64,000 bases of DNA from DATMRS01 sp035566015 (lineage in GTDB: Bacteria > Pseudomonadota > Alphaproteobacteria > Sphingomonadales > Sphingomonadaceae). The notes beneath the pieces are model-generated. The model made no database searches, had not been told where the DNA came from, and worked only from the letters and a program-made list of their open reading frames with translations. The stretch covers positions 62,001 to 126,000 of the forward strand of contig DATMRS010000022.1 of assembly GCA_035566015.1 (NCBI GenBank). The letters run 5' to 3'. Made by a program: the position numbers and the translations under genes. This document shows positions 26,529 through 35,512 of this stretch, one piece after another (within the stretch, counting starts at the first letter, position 1; each line of letters begins with the position of its first letter).

Positions 26529-27308
26529 ATGAACCGGCGCTTCGTCGATCTTTCGATCTATCTGGAAAATGACGTGATTACCGACCCGCCTTTCATGCGG
26601 CCGAAGATCACCTATCAGGCGCACCGTGAAACGGTGGCCGAAGCCGAGCATTTCTTCCCCGGCGTGAAGGCCGAGCAATATCCCGGCGGGGAGGGGTTCG
26701 CGGCGGCTGAGATCGTCACGCTGACGACGCACAACGGCACGCATCTCGACGCGCCTTATCATTATCACCCGACCATGGACGGCGGGAAGCGCGCGATCAC
26801 GATCGACGAGGTGCCGCTAGACTGGTGCTTCCGACCGGGCGTGAAGCTCGATTTCCGGCATCTGCCCGATGGCCATGTCGTGACGGCAGCCGAGGTCGAG
26901 GCTGAGCTGGAGCGGATCGGCTATACGCTTCAGCCATTGGACATCGTGCTGGTGAACACCGCCGCCGGCAAGGCGGTGGGCAATCCCGACTTCGTCAATA
27001 TCGGCTGCGGCATGGGTTATGAGGCGACCATGTATCTCACCTCGCGCGGGGTGCGGGTGACAGGCACCGACGCCTGGTCCTGGGATGCGCCGTTCAGCTA
27101 CACGGCCGAGCGGGTGAAGGAGACGGGCGATACCTCGCTCATCTGGGAAGGGCACAAGGCAGGCCGCGACATCGGTTACTGCCATCTGGAGAAGCTCCAC
27201 AATCTCGAGGTGCTGCCGCCGTTCGGCTTCACCGTCTCCTGCTTCCCCCACAAGGTGAAGGGCGCGTCCGCCGGCTGGACCCGCGCCGTCGCCATTTTCG
27301 AGGATTAA
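26529..27308 (+). CDS. Cyclase-family metal-dependent hydrolase (kynurenine formamidase-like)
   Basis: 259 residues. The metal-binding signature NGTHLDAPYHYH is plain, as in KynB-type formamidases and other cyclase-family amidases, isatin hydrolases and lactonases. The ATG at 26529 follows AGGAGGGGAAGGG; the upstream extension to 26451 covers the palindromic motif region and is unlikely to be coding. It directly precedes a flavin monooxygenase (no gap), so opening of a cyclic amide, ester or lactone formed in the pathway is plausible. Substrate not predictable. Confidence 0.86.
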   Translation: MNRRFVDLSIYLENDVITDPPFMRPKITYQAHRETVAEAEHFFPGVKAEQYPGGEGFAAAEIVTLTTHNGTHLDAPYHYHPTMDGGKRAITIDEVPLDWCFRPGVKLDFRHLPDGHVVTAAEVEAELERIGYTLQPLDIVLVNTAAGKAVGNPDFVNIGCGMGYEATMYLTSRGVRVTGTDAWSWDAPFSYTAERVKETGDTSLIWEGHKAGRDIGYCHLEKLHNLEVLPPFGFTVSCFPHKVKGASAGWTRAVAIFED

Positions 27309-28439
27309 ATGATGATCGAAGGTCTGGATCGCGTGCTGATCGTCGGCGGCGGGATCGGCGGGATGGCGACCGCGATCGCGCTTATGAAGCGGGGCGTCGG
27401 CGTGGACGTCGTCGACATCGATCCCGAATGGAAGGTCTATGGCGCCGGCATCACGATCACCGGGCCGACGCTGCGCGCTTTTCGCGATCTGGGGCTGCTA
27501 AACGCCATCGCTGAGCACGGATTTCTTTCGGTCGGGTCGAAGATACACCTGTTCAACGGCATGCAACTCGCGGAGATGGAGGAGCTTCCGATCGAGCCCG
27601 GCCTGCCTTCGGCCGGCGGGATCATGCGGCCGAAGCTTCATGAAATCATGTCGGGGCAAGTGTTGGCGCTGGGCGCCGATGTGCGGCTGGGCATCACCGT
27701 CGATGCGCTCGATCAGGATGGAACGGGCGTCGATGCCACCTTCAGCGACGGCAGCAAGCGCCGTTACGACCTCGTGGTCGGCGCCGACGGCATCTATTCG
27801 AAGATGCGTGCGATGCTGTTCGAGCATCCGGCCGAGCCGGTTTATTCGGGACAGATGAGCTGGCGCGTCGTATCGCCCCGGCCGGCCGGGATGGACGTCA
27901 GCATGTTCTATTTCGGGCACGAGAATGTTGCGGGCACGGTCCCTTGCTCGCAGGACGAGGTTTATTCGTTCATCCTGCACCCGGAGCCGAACCCCCGGCA
28001 TATCGCGAAGGCGGAGAAGCCGGCCTTCGTCCGCAACCTGCTCAAGGATTTCGGCGGCGACATGGCGCGCGTCCGCGACGGCATCACCGACCAGTCCTCG
28101 ATCGTGCAGCGGCCGTTCGAATATGCATTCCAGCCGCTGCCCTGGCACAAGGGGCGGGTGGTGCTGATCGGCGATGCGGTGCACGCCACCACCGCGCATC
28201 TCGCCAGCGGCGCGGGCATCGCGGTCGAAGACGCACTGGTGCTGAGCGAGGAGCTGGCCCGGGCGGGCGGCGATGTCGAGCGCGGGCTTGCCGCCTTCGA
28301 GGATCGCCGGTTCGAACGGTGCAAGTTCGTGGTCGAAAGCAGCGTCGGCATTTGCAAACGTCAGTTGGAGCATGCGCCGGCGGAGGAGATCGGCCAGCGT
28401 ATGGGCATGGCGATGCACAAACTTGCCGAGGCGATCTGA
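27309..28439 (+). CDS. FAD-dependent aromatic monooxygenase (group A)
   Basis: 376 residues. FAD-binding GGGIGGMATAIAL at about 13-25, the DG motif GADGIYSKMR, and the GD motif IGDAVHATTAHLASGAG are all present, the pattern of salicylate/3-hydroxybenzoate hydroxylase-type enzymes. They use NAD(P)H and O2 to hydroxylate phenolic rings, sometimes with decarboxylation. The ATG follows the preceding TAA directly; the 3' end overlaps the next gene by one base. A second enzyme of this family is encoded at 36944. Confidence 0.9.
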   Translation: MMIEGLDRVLIVGGGIGGMATAIALMKRGVGVDVVDIDPEWKVYGAGITITGPTLRAFRDLGLLNAIAEHGFLSVGSKIHLFNGMQLAEMEELPIEPGLPSAGGIMRPKLHEIMSGQVLALGADVRLGITVDALDQDGTGVDATFSDGSKRRYDLVVGADGIYSKMRAMLFEHPAEPVYSGQMSWRVVSPRPAGMDVSMFYFGHENVAGTVPCSQDEVYSFILHPEPNPRHIAKAEKPAFVRNLLKDFGGDMARVRDGITDQSSIVQRPFEYAFQPLPWHKGRVVLIGDAVHATTAHLASGAGIAVEDALVLSEELARAGGDVERGLAAFEDRRFERCKFVVESSVGICKRQLEHAPAEEIGQRMGMAMHKLAEAI

Positions 28440-29509
28440 TGGCGGGCGCCATCTCCACCTGCGGCCATAGGCGCAAACCGATCCCGGTCAGCCAGCGCGG
28501 CAGGCATCTCGTCGTCGATATCCATTGTCACCTCAGCATTCCAGCCGCCGAGGCGCTGATCCGGTCGCACATAGCGAACCCGCCGGACCCGCTCGCCTTC
28601 ACGTCGGACGCGTCCAGGGCGGTGAACGGCAAGCTGTTCGCCGCGATCGGGCCGAAGCTGAACGGCGTCGATCAGCGCATTGCCGACATGGATGCGCTTG
28701 GTGTCGATGTACAGGCGATCAGTCCGTCGCCGGGCCAATATTATTATTTCGCTCCGCCTGAACTGGGGCGGGAGACGGCGCGGACGATCAACGACGGCAT
28801 GGCCGAGGCGGTCGGGCGCCATCCGGATCGGCTGGTCGGCATGGGCACGGTGCCGTTGCAGAATGTGGAGATGGCGATCGCGGAAATGCGGCGCTGCGTC
28901 GAAGAACTCGATCTGCGCGGGATCGAGATCAGCTCCAATGTCGACGGGCGCGAGCTTGCCGATCCCGCGTTCCGTCCCTTCTTCGCGGCGGCCGAGGAAT
29001 TGGGCGTGCTGATTTTCATGCACCCGTTGGGCTTCACGCATGGGCAGCGCCTCGCCGAACATTATCTCGACAATATCATCGGCAATCCGATCGAATCGAC
29101 GATCGCGCTCAGCCATCTGATTTTCGGCGGCGTGCTCGACGCCCATCCGGGTCTCAAGCTCTGTGTTGCGCATGGCGGCGGCTATCTGCCCGGCTATTGG
29201 GGGCGCATGGATCACGCCTTCCGCGCGCGCGAGGATTGCCGGCAACATATCGATCGCGAACCTTCCACCTATTTGCGGCAGGTGTGGCTCGATACCTTGG
29301 TGTTCGATCAGGATCAGCTCGACGGCCTCATACGCACACATGGGGCGGACAGGCTGTGCCTCGGCACCGACTATCCCTTCGATATGGCCGAGCCCGATCC
29401 CGTCGGCTTTCATGCGCGTCTGGCCGAGCAGGATCGGGAAAAGATTCTCGGGCTAAACGCGGCGGCGTTGCTGGGCCTCGATGCGCCGGTTTCGGCCAGA
29501 AACGGGTAA
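28439..29509 (+). CDS. Amidohydrolase of the ACMSD family (likely decarboxylase)
   Basis: 356 residues. Metal ligands: HCH in VVDIHCHLSIP, His in FMHPLGF, His in VAHGGGYLPGYWGRMDHAF and Asp in LGTDYPFDM, the arrangement of 2-amino-3-carboxymuconate semialdehyde decarboxylase and related non-oxidative decarboxylases. The start ATG shares its first base with the previous stop. It ends the first plus-strand catabolic run. Either an aromatic acid or a ring-cleavage product could be decarboxylated; hydrolysis, as in some OH-DDVA-type relatives, is an alternative. Confidence 0.87.
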   Translation: MAGAISTCGHRRKPIPVSQRGRHLVVDIHCHLSIPAAEALIRSHIANPPDPLAFTSDASRAVNGKLFAAIGPKLNGVDQRIADMDALGVDVQAISPSPGQYYYFAPPELGRETARTINDGMAEAVGRHPDRLVGMGTVPLQNVEMAIAEMRRCVEELDLRGIEISSNVDGRELADPAFRPFFAAAEELGVLIFMHPLGFTHGQRLAEHYLDNIIGNPIESTIALSHLIFGGVLDAHPGLKLCVAHGGGYLPGYWGRMDHAFRAREDCRQHIDREPSTYLRQVWLDTLVFDQDQLDGLIRTHGADRLCLGTDYPFDMAEPDPVGFHARLAEQDREKILGLNAAALLGLDAPVSARNG

Positions 29510-29518
29510 GATCGATCG

Positions 29519-30481
29519 TCAGGCCCGTCCTTCGGGCTGGTTGCAAGGAAATTGCGGGGGATCGCCGTTCAGAACACGCACCACCTCCTCCGCCGCGCGG
29601 CGGCGCAGTTCGGCCAGCGAGGCTTCGGAGGAGAAGGCGATGTGCGGGGTGACGATCACGTCGCGCCGATCGATCAGCGCGCGCGGCGGATCGGGTTCGT
29701 CCTCGACCACGTCGAGGCCAGCGCCGCCGATTTGCCCCGTTTCCAGCGCGGCGAGCAGCGCCTGGTTGTCGACGATCGCGCCCCGGCTGACATTGATGAG
29801 GAAGGCGCCCGTCCGCATCCGCGCGATGCGATCGACATCGAGCAGGTGGTGGGTGGCTTCTGTGAGCGGCGCATGGACGATCACCACGTCGCTGGCCGCC
29901 AGCAGCGCGTCGAGCGTCACCGCCTCGACCGCCGGATCGTCAACCCTGCCACGGCTGTGGGCGAGGATGCGGCACCCGAAGGCGCGCAGCTTCGATGCGG
30001 TGCTCCGGCCGATCCGGCCATAGCCGATGATCCCCACGGTGAGGTCGGCAATCCGGCGCAGACGGGCCGCCGCCGGGTCCCAGCGGCCGCCCTTCACATC
30101 CATGTCGAAGGCGACGATCCCGCGCGCCCAGGCGAGCAGCAGCGCCACGGCGTGATCCGCCACCTCGCCGACGCAATAATCGGGCACGTTCGCGACCCAG
30201 GCCCCTCGCGCGCTCGCGGCGGCGACGGCGATATTGTCGAGCCCGACACCGAGCCGCTGGACGATCCCGAGATCGCTCGGAAGGGCGATCGCCCGCGCTG
30301 ACACCGGCGCCCAGCAGGTCAGGATCGCCCGCGGATCGTGCGCCGCGACCAGCGCCTCGATCGCCTCCGCAGACGCGGGTGTAGCCGGGCCGGAGACGAG
30401 GCGGTGCCCCGCGCCTTCGATCACCGCGCGCTCGACGTCATCGTCGGGCCAGGCGCGATCGGTCTGGACGACGACCGCCAT
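29519..30481 (-). CDS. D-2-hydroxyacid dehydrogenase family protein
   Basis: 320 residues. The NAD-binding loop is VGIIGYGRIGRSTASKLRAF, and the catalytic Arg/Glu/His set is visible in INVSRGAIVDN, GLDVVEDEPDP and VIVTPHIAFSS. Members reduce 2-oxoacids (glyoxylate, hydroxypyruvate, phenylpyruvate) or oxidise the hydroxyacids. Last gene of the minus-strand run; its ATG overlaps the stop of the O-methyltransferase gene. It converges on the amidohydrolase with only 9 bases between stops. In this context it may act on a side-chain 2-oxoacid released from the aromatic substrate. Confidence 0.9.
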   Translation of the reverse strand: MAVVVQTDRAWPDDDVERAVIEGAGHRLVSGPATPASAEAIEALVAAHDPRAILTCWAPVSARAIALPSDLGIVQRLGVGLDNIAVAAASARGAWVANVPDYCVGEVADHAVALLLAWARGIVAFDMDVKGGRWDPAAARLRRIADLTVGIIGYGRIGRSTASKLRAFGCRILAHSRGRVDDPAVEAVTLDALLAASDVVIVHAPLTEATHHLLDVDRIARMRTGAFLINVSRGAIVDNQALLAALETGQIGGAGLDVVEDEPDPPRALIDRRDVIVTPHIAFSSEASLAELRRRAAEEVVRVLNGDPPQFPCNQPEGRA

Positions 30482-31113
30482 CAGACGGGCGGGTTCCGCC
30501 ACAGGCAGGACAGCTCGATCCCGCTGCCGATCGGGAGCAGCACCGATTGCAGATCGGGTTTTGCGCGGACGGCCGCGCGATAGGCCTCCGCTTCGGGCCG
30601 CGCGATTTCGGGAAGGAGCATGTTGTCCGCCGCAATCACGGCATTGTCGGCGAGCTTCGGATAGAGCTTTTCCAGACAGGGAACGTAGAGATCCTTCCAC
30701 AGATCAATCAGCACGAAATCGACGTCGGGTCCGATCGTGTCGAGCAGGTCCAGCGCGTCGCCCGTCAGCCACTCGACATGGCCCGCGAGCCCGGCTTCCG
30801 CAAGCTGGGCGCGGGCATGATCCTGCTTTTCCTTCGCCAGTTCCAGCGTCGTCACCCGCCCGCCGGTGCGACGTGCCGCCTCGGCCAGGAAGAGGGTGGA
30901 ATAGCCATAAGAGGTGCCAAGCTCGACGATGTGCCGGGCGCCGCGCGCGGCGGCCAGTGACAGCAGGACTTCCCCCGTCTCAGGCCCGACATGAAGCAGG
31001 AATTCGTCCCTGCGTGCCATGATCTCCGACGGTGCGGTCTGCCGCCAAAGCCGCTCCTCTTCCGCCGCGCGGCTCTCATAGCGGGCGAGCACCCGCGCAA
31101 AAGCATCATCCAT
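30481..31113 (-). CDS. Class I SAM-dependent O-methyltransferase
   Basis: 210 residues. The SAM-binding motif I is HIVELGTSYGYSTLFLA, followed by motif post-I VTTLELAKEK and the acidic VDFVLIDLWKDLY with the metal-binding aspartate region and ADNMLLPE, as in catechol O-methyltransferase-type family 3 enzymes. Its presence beside demethylases is notable: it could methylate an intermediate, or use a different acceptor. The ATGA overlap with the downstream dehydrogenase and 30-base gap to the MetE-like gene place it in one operon. Confidence 0.86.
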   Translation of the reverse strand: MDDAFARVLARYESRAAEEERLWRQTAPSEIMARRDEFLLHVGPETGEVLLSLAAARGARHIVELGTSYGYSTLFLAEAARRTGGRVTTLELAKEKQDHARAQLAEAGLAGHVEWLTGDALDLLDTIGPDVDFVLIDLWKDLYVPCLEKLYPKLADNAVIAADNMLLPEIARPEAEAYRAAVRAKPDLQSVLLPIGSGIELSCLWRNPPV

Positions 31114-31143
31114 GACCCTGCTTCCTTCGCTGTCGGGCGGCGC

Positions 31144-32319
31144 TTATGCCTCGCCCCAGATATCCCGCGCGGTATCGACGAGCAAAGCGAGCTTTTGCCA
31201 TTGCACCGCCTCATCGATGAGATTGCCGTCGGGCCGGTCGTCGTCGCCGGTGGTCAAGGCGGAGGCGAAGCCGCATTGCGGCGAGATGGCGAGCTGTTCG
31301 AGCGGGATATGGCGCACCGCGCGCTCGACGGTGCGCTTGATCTGGTCCGCGCTCTCCAACTCGCGATGCCGTGTGCTGACGACGCCCAGAACCACCGTCG
31401 CGCCGCCGCGCGGCACCCGGCTCAGGGCTTCATAGTCGGTATCGCTCCGCTCGACCCGCCCATCCCATTCGAGCGTGAACCGATCGTAGGGCAGCGAGAA
31501 GAAGGCCGCGCCAAGCTCGCCCAGATTATCATGCTTGACGATATAGCGCGACGCATAATTGCCCCGGCACTGATGCAGGCAAGTGGTGACATGCGCGGGC
31601 AGACCGGTCACGACCTTGCGGTCCGCCTCCATCATCCGGGCCAGCAGCGCGTCCACATCCATGCCTTTGGACCGGAGCATCTGGCCGATCGGGCTGGCGG
31701 CCATCATCATATAGCCCGACACGTCGAACTGGATGTAGCTGGCGCCGGCGGCGATCGTCTCGTCGACCAGTTCGCGCAGGATGGTGACGAGCGCATCGGC
31801 GGCTTCCTCGTGCGAGCGGTAGGCCCCGCTGGCGACGGCCGGCCCCAGCACCGCCTGCGCGACGAGAAAGGAGGCGGTGGGGAACGTCACCTTCACCGTC
31901 CGACCGGTATGCGCCGCCGCGAATTGCGCCTCGCGCGCGGCGGGATTGTCGATCTTCCGGAGACGGCCGACGATCGCGGCGGGCCCTTCATGCTCGACGA
32001 CGGTTCCCTCATCGTCCTGGAAATGGAGCTTGGCGGCGCTGGGCGCGATGCCGTCCACCGCGTCGAAGAAGGAGTTGAAATACATGATCCGGCGAAATTC
32101 GCCGTCGGTGACGACGGGCAGGCCGATTTCCTCCTGCCTGCGAAGCACCCGCTCGATCGCTTCATCCTCGATCGCATGAAGCCGGCTCCGGTCCTTCCGC
32201 CGCTCCTCCGCCATCAGCGCGGTGTGGCCCGCCTCATAGATGCTGTGGACCTCGTCGAGCAGCGCCTTCGGTCGTTGCAGGCTGCCGATATGATCGGCGC
32301 GATACCGCTTCTTCACCAT
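31144..32319 (-). CDS. MetE-like cobalamin-independent methyltransferase
   Basis: 391 residues, equal to the C-terminal catalytic half of MetE. All four zinc ligands are kept: His249 and Cys251 (CLHQCRGNY), Glu284 (FTLEWD) and Cys349 (SPQCGFAS). Other family blocks are HIGSLQRP and VTDGEFRR. Full-length MetE (about 750 residues) transfers methyl from methyl-THF-glutamate to homocysteine; single-domain relatives use other methyl donors or thiol acceptors. With a THF-dependent demethylase in the same block it may regenerate THF by draining methyl groups to a thiol. Co-transcribed with a VOC protein and an O-methyltransferase. Confidence 0.85.
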   Translation of the reverse strand: MVKKRYRADHIGSLQRPKALLDEVHSIYEAGHTALMAEERRKDRSRLHAIEDEAIERVLRRQEEIGLPVVTDGEFRRIMYFNSFFDAVDGIAPSAAKLHFQDDEGTVVEHEGPAAIVGRLRKIDNPAAREAQFAAAHTGRTVKVTFPTASFLVAQAVLGPAVASGAYRSHEEAADALVTILRELVDETIAAGASYIQFDVSGYMMMAASPIGQMLRSKGMDVDALLARMMEADRKVVTGLPAHVTTCLHQCRGNYASRYIVKHDNLGELGAAFFSLPYDRFTLEWDGRVERSDTDYEALSRVPRGGATVVLGVVSTRHRELESADQIKRTVERAVRHIPLEQLAISPQCGFASALTTGDDDRPDGNLIDEAVQWQKLALLVDTARDIWGEA

Positions 32320-32340
32320 GGTTCCTCCCCGTGCCGTCCG

Positions 32341-33387
32341 CTATTCGGCGCTTTCCTTGTCGTTCTCGGCTTCGATGACCTGGTCCGGCTGGGCCGGATG
32401 CGGCTTCACCTTGCGCGCGGGCGTCGTGCCTTCGACATAGCTGACGTCCCACGGCGCCTCGTCGAAGATCCAGGGCTGCAGATTGTGCATGAAGATCATC
32501 GTGCCGAATCGCGCGTTCCACGTGCGCGGCACCCAGCTGTCGTCGAGCACGTCGCTGTCCGCGCCATATTCGGCGTCGCCGCCGGCGGGGCAGGGGAGAT
32601 ACATGAAGATCGAGCTGGCGATGCGATGCCGGCCGAGCCCCCAGACCGACTTCTGCCAGCCGCGCCGCTCCATATAATTGGCGCCGACCATCGCTTCGTC
32701 CATATCCTCGACGCCGTAATTGACGTGGTTGAACCGCGTCTGCCCATCGAGGCCGGGGAAGGGCAGGTCCGCTTTCAGCCAGTAGATATTGTGGTGATTG
32801 TTGGTGCCCGGCGCGCGCGCGAAGATGCCGAAGTCCTGCTGAACGTCGGAGAGGCGGAAGTCCAGATTGTCGCGATACCAGGCCCAGCTTGCCTCCGGGT
32901 CAGGCACCTGGAAAACGACATGCTCGATCGTCTTCGGATTGGCCTTCAGCCGCCACTTGCGATGCGTGTTGATGCGATTGACGTTGCCGTAGCTGTTGAG
33001 CGGATCAGGGGCGCCCCAGATCGTTCGCTTCGGATAGACGCGCAGGCCGCAGGCGATGCCGTCGCCATCGAGGAAGCGGGCGGCGCCGTCCCCGTCGATC
33101 CTGACGTCCGTCACCTTGCGGAGCCGGGCCACGACCCGATCGAACCATTTGGCGTCGGGCACGCCCCATATCACCTGCTGCACGCCGTAGCCGACCAGCT
33201 TCTGCCCCGGCACCGTTGCATTCGCGAGCGGGCGGAGGATGACCGACGAACCTTCCTCAAGCTCGAACAGTGCCTCTTTCTGATCCTGTTCGATCAGCGG
33301 CAATCCGAAATCGACGAAGTAACGGACGCAAAGATTCAGGTCTTCGACGCCATAGATGACGCTCTCGACGCCATTGATACCACTCAT
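32341..33387 (-). CDS. Two-domain VOC protein, extradiol dioxygenase-like
   Basis: 348 residues. The second domain has the iron ligand triad His156 (IEHVVFQVPD), His221 (FNHVNYGVED) and Glu273 (DAEYGAD), as in type I extradiol dioxygenases. About 60 residues follow the last ligand and end in a charged tail. Sequence differs clearly from the other VOC enzyme at 23176, so two distinct ring-cleavage steps or substrates are likely. First gene of the minus-strand run below the LysR regulator. Confidence 0.82.
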   Translation of the reverse strand: MSGINGVESVIYGVEDLNLCVRYFVDFGLPLIEQDQKEALFELEEGSSVILRPLANATVPGQKLVGYGVQQVIWGVPDAKWFDRVVARLRKVTDVRIDGDGAARFLDGDGIACGLRVYPKRTIWGAPDPLNSYGNVNRINTHRKWRLKANPKTIEHVVFQVPDPEASWAWYRDNLDFRLSDVQQDFGIFARAPGTNNHHNIYWLKADLPFPGLDGQTRFNHVNYGVEDMDEAMVGANYMERRGWQKSVWGLGRHRIASSIFMYLPCPAGGDAEYGADSDVLDDSWVPRTWNARFGTMIFMHNLQPWIFDEAPWDVSYVEGTTPARKVKPHPAQPDQVIEAENDKESAE

Positions 33388-33474
33388 AGGCCATATCCCT
33401 ATCCATTTGCGCCAAGGATAGGAGAGGGAGCGCGCCTCATGGAAATCGTTTGAATGAATGCGACCTATCAGCGT

Positions 33475-34392
33475 TCAAGCGGGGCTGAAGGAAATCTTCT
33501 CAGCTTGCGTGGTAAGCAGCCTGATAAGCCATTTGATACCTTCATCATTGGCCCTCAGGCTATGCCATTGCGCCTCTTCCACGATCCTCGGGAGTTGCCA
33601 GGGTGGCCGATGCACGGTGATCGGCAGGAAGGTTGCGAAAAACTCCGCGTGGCGCCGCCACATCGTCGCCAGGCGCTCCGTCCCGACGACCGCCTGCGGA
33701 AGCGCGAAAAAGGTGGGCAGCCGTATCTCGATCTTCCGGGCGATGCCCTGCTGCGCGAAATGCGACTCGGTATAGGCCGGGTGGCGGTCGTCGCCGAAGA
33801 AGGCGATGGCGTGGCCGGCGGCAAGGAAGCTCTCCTCGGTCAGGCCGGCGGCGTGCTTGCTGCCCGACCAGCAGATCACCGCCGGCTCGTCCTCGAACAT
33901 CGGGATGCGCGGATGCTCCGGGGAGAGATAGCTGGCGATGGTTATCACCACATCGGCCTCGCCCCTTTCCAGCCGCTCCATCGCCAGCCGGTCAGTCCAC
34001 AGCATTTCGAAGGTGATGCCGGGCGCGATGCGCGCCGCTTCCTCGAAGGCCGGCGCCAGCAGCACATTATAGGCGAAGTCCGACGCGACGATCGTGAACT
34101 GGCGCTGCGCCGTCGCCGGATCGAACACGAGCGGGGTGGTGATGCGCGCGCGGATCAGCATCAAGGCTTCGCGCACCGGCCCGCGAAGCTCCTCCGCCTT
34201 CGGCGTCAGCACCATCTGCCGGCCCGACTGGACCAGCAGGTCGTCCCGGAAATATTCGCGCAGGCGGTTGAGCGCGCCGCTGAGCGCCGGCTGGCTGAGG
34301 AAGAGCCGCCGCGCGGCAAGCGACACGCTGCGATCCTCGATCAGCGCATCGAGCGCGACGAGCAGGTTGAGATCGAGCCTTTCGAAACGCAT
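33475..34392 (-). CDS. LysR family transcriptional regulator, NodD-like group
   Basis: 305 residues: N-terminal winged helix beginning MRFERLDLNLLVALDALI with the recognition segment LAARRLFLSQPALSGALNRL, and a periplasmic-binding-protein-like effector domain. NodD-like LysR proteins respond to aromatic compounds. Divergent from the FAH operon and upstream, on the same strand, of the VOC/MetE-like operon, so it is well placed to control both. The ribosome site GGAGAGG lies in one arm of the inverted repeat at 34398-34413, which could link binding and translation control. Confidence 0.93.
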   Translation of the reverse strand: MRFERLDLNLLVALDALIEDRSVSLAARRLFLSQPALSGALNRLREYFRDDLLVQSGRQMVLTPKAEELRGPVREALMLIRARITTPLVFDPATAQRQFTIVASDFAYNVLLAPAFEEAARIAPGITFEMLWTDRLAMERLERGEADVVITIASYLSPEHPRIPMFEDEPAVICWSGSKHAAGLTEESFLAAGHAIAFFGDDRHPAYTESHFAQQGIARKIEIRLPTFFALPQAVVGTERLATMWRRHAEFFATFLPITVHRPPWQLPRIVEEAQWHSLRANDEGIKWLIRLLTTQAEKISFSPA

Positions 34393-34397
34393 TTCGG

Positions 34398-34466
34398 CAC
34401 CTCTCCAGAGGTGAATGTATCAATCGCAGCGAGCCGTGGGGCGATGAGCTATCGCAATCGCTGATA
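34398..34466. promoter_or_regulatory. LysR/FAH intergenic operator region
   Basis: Contains CACCTCT-CC-AGAGGTG (34398-34413), TATCAATCGCAGCG from 34418, and TATC-N9-GATA (34450-34466), which has the T-N11-A spacing typical of LysR sites. The last element includes CAATCGCTGATAT, nearly repeated before the TonB receptor gene at 39927-39938. Confidence 0.5.
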
Positions 34467-34540
34467 TCTTGCAACCATGCTTCCGATTGGATCGTGGGGC
34501 GCGCCGCGGCTTATGAAGCGGGCAGAAGAGGAGCCGCTTC

Positions 34541-35512
34541 ATGCCCGATATATATGCCTTGGGGACATTCACGCGCGCCGATGAGGCGCGCTGGCCGGGC
34601 GTCGTGCGCGCCGGCAAGGTCGCGCCGCTCGCCGCCTTGCTCCCCGACGCGCCGAACACTCTTCTCGGCCTGTTCGGTGAATGGGTGCGCTGGGAGGGGC
34701 GGATCGCCGAGGCGGTTGCGGCGGCCGCGCCCGATATGTGGCAGCCGGAAACCGACTTCGTCGCGCATCTGCCGCACATGCCGGAAAATTTGTTCGGCGC
34801 GGGGGCGAATTACCGCAAGCATGTGATTGAACTTATTGTTGATAGCGGGGCCGGGGGGCTGCAGCATCTCGGCAAGGAAGAGCGCCGGGCCTATGGCGAG
34901 CGAGAGATGGACGCGCGTGCGGCCAGCGGCAAGCCATTCGTCTGGGTGGGGCTACACAGCAGCATCGCCGGGCCGGCACGCGCACTGATCCTGCCGCACG
35001 ACGTGACCGAGCCCGATTGGGAGTTCGAGCTTGCGGCGGTGATCGGCAAGCCGGGGCGGCGTATTCCGGCGGGGCAGGGCCTGGATTATGTCGCGGGCTA
35101 CACGATGGCGAACGACGTCACCGCTCGCGAACTGGTTTCGCGCACCGATCTCAAGAATCTCGGCATGGACTGGATGGCCTGCAAGGGCGCACCGGGATTC
35201 AAGATCATAGGCCCTTATGTGACGCCGGCGCGCTTCGTGCCGGACCCGCAGAAGCTGCACATCCGCCTGATGCTGAACGGTCAGACGATGCAGGACGAGG
35301 GGACGAGCGACATGATCTTCGGCGTCGGGCGGGTCATCGAATTCATCTCGATGCACGCGCAGCTTGTGCCGGGCGATATCATCATGACCGGTTCGCCATC
35401 GGGCAACGGCACGCATTACAATCGCTTCCTTCGCGATGGCGACGAGATGCGCGGCGAAATCGACGGCCTCGTCGGCGCGCAGGTGGTGCGTTGCGCTGCG
35501 GAGGTGGCGTGA
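34541..35512 (+). CDS. Fumarylacetoacetate hydrolase family protein
   Basis: 323 residues. The FAH metal triad is Glu161, Glu163 (DWEFELAAVIG) and Asp192 (YTMANDVTARE); the conserved ending TGSPSGNGTHYN is also present. FAH enzymes hydrolyse C-C bonds of acylpyruvates, or hydrate/decarboxylate 2-oxo acids after meta-cleavage. An insertion at 95-130 is longer than in the smallest members. First gene of the run divergent from LysR; its stop overlaps the GTG of the next gene. Confidence 0.9.
   Translation: MPDIYALGTFTRADEARWPGVVRAGKVAPLAALLPDAPNTLLGLFGEWVRWEGRIAEAVAAAAPDMWQPETDFVAHLPHMPENLFGAGANYRKHVIELIVDSGAGGLQHLGKEERRAYGEREMDARAASGKPFVWVGLHSSIAGPARALILPHDVTEPDWEFELAAVIGKPGRRIPAGQGLDYVAGYTMANDVTARELVSRTDLKNLGMDWMACKGAPGFKIIGPYVTPARFVPDPQKLHIRLMLNGQTMQDEGTSDMIFGVGRVIEFISMHAQLVPGDIIMTGSPSGNGTHYNRFLRDGDEMRGEIDGLVGAQVVRCAAEVA

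Noticed and set aside
24082..28439. Nicotine degradation cluster, suggested by the pseudooxynicotine hydrolase-like enzyme
   Set aside because: No nicotine dehydrogenase, molybdenum hydroxylase or pyridine-specific gene accompanies it, and the demethylase set points to methoxylated aromatics.
30991..33453. 820-codon plus-strand frame opposite the MetE-like and VOC genes
   Set aside because: It mirrors two recognisable minus-strand enzymes and shows no motif of its own.
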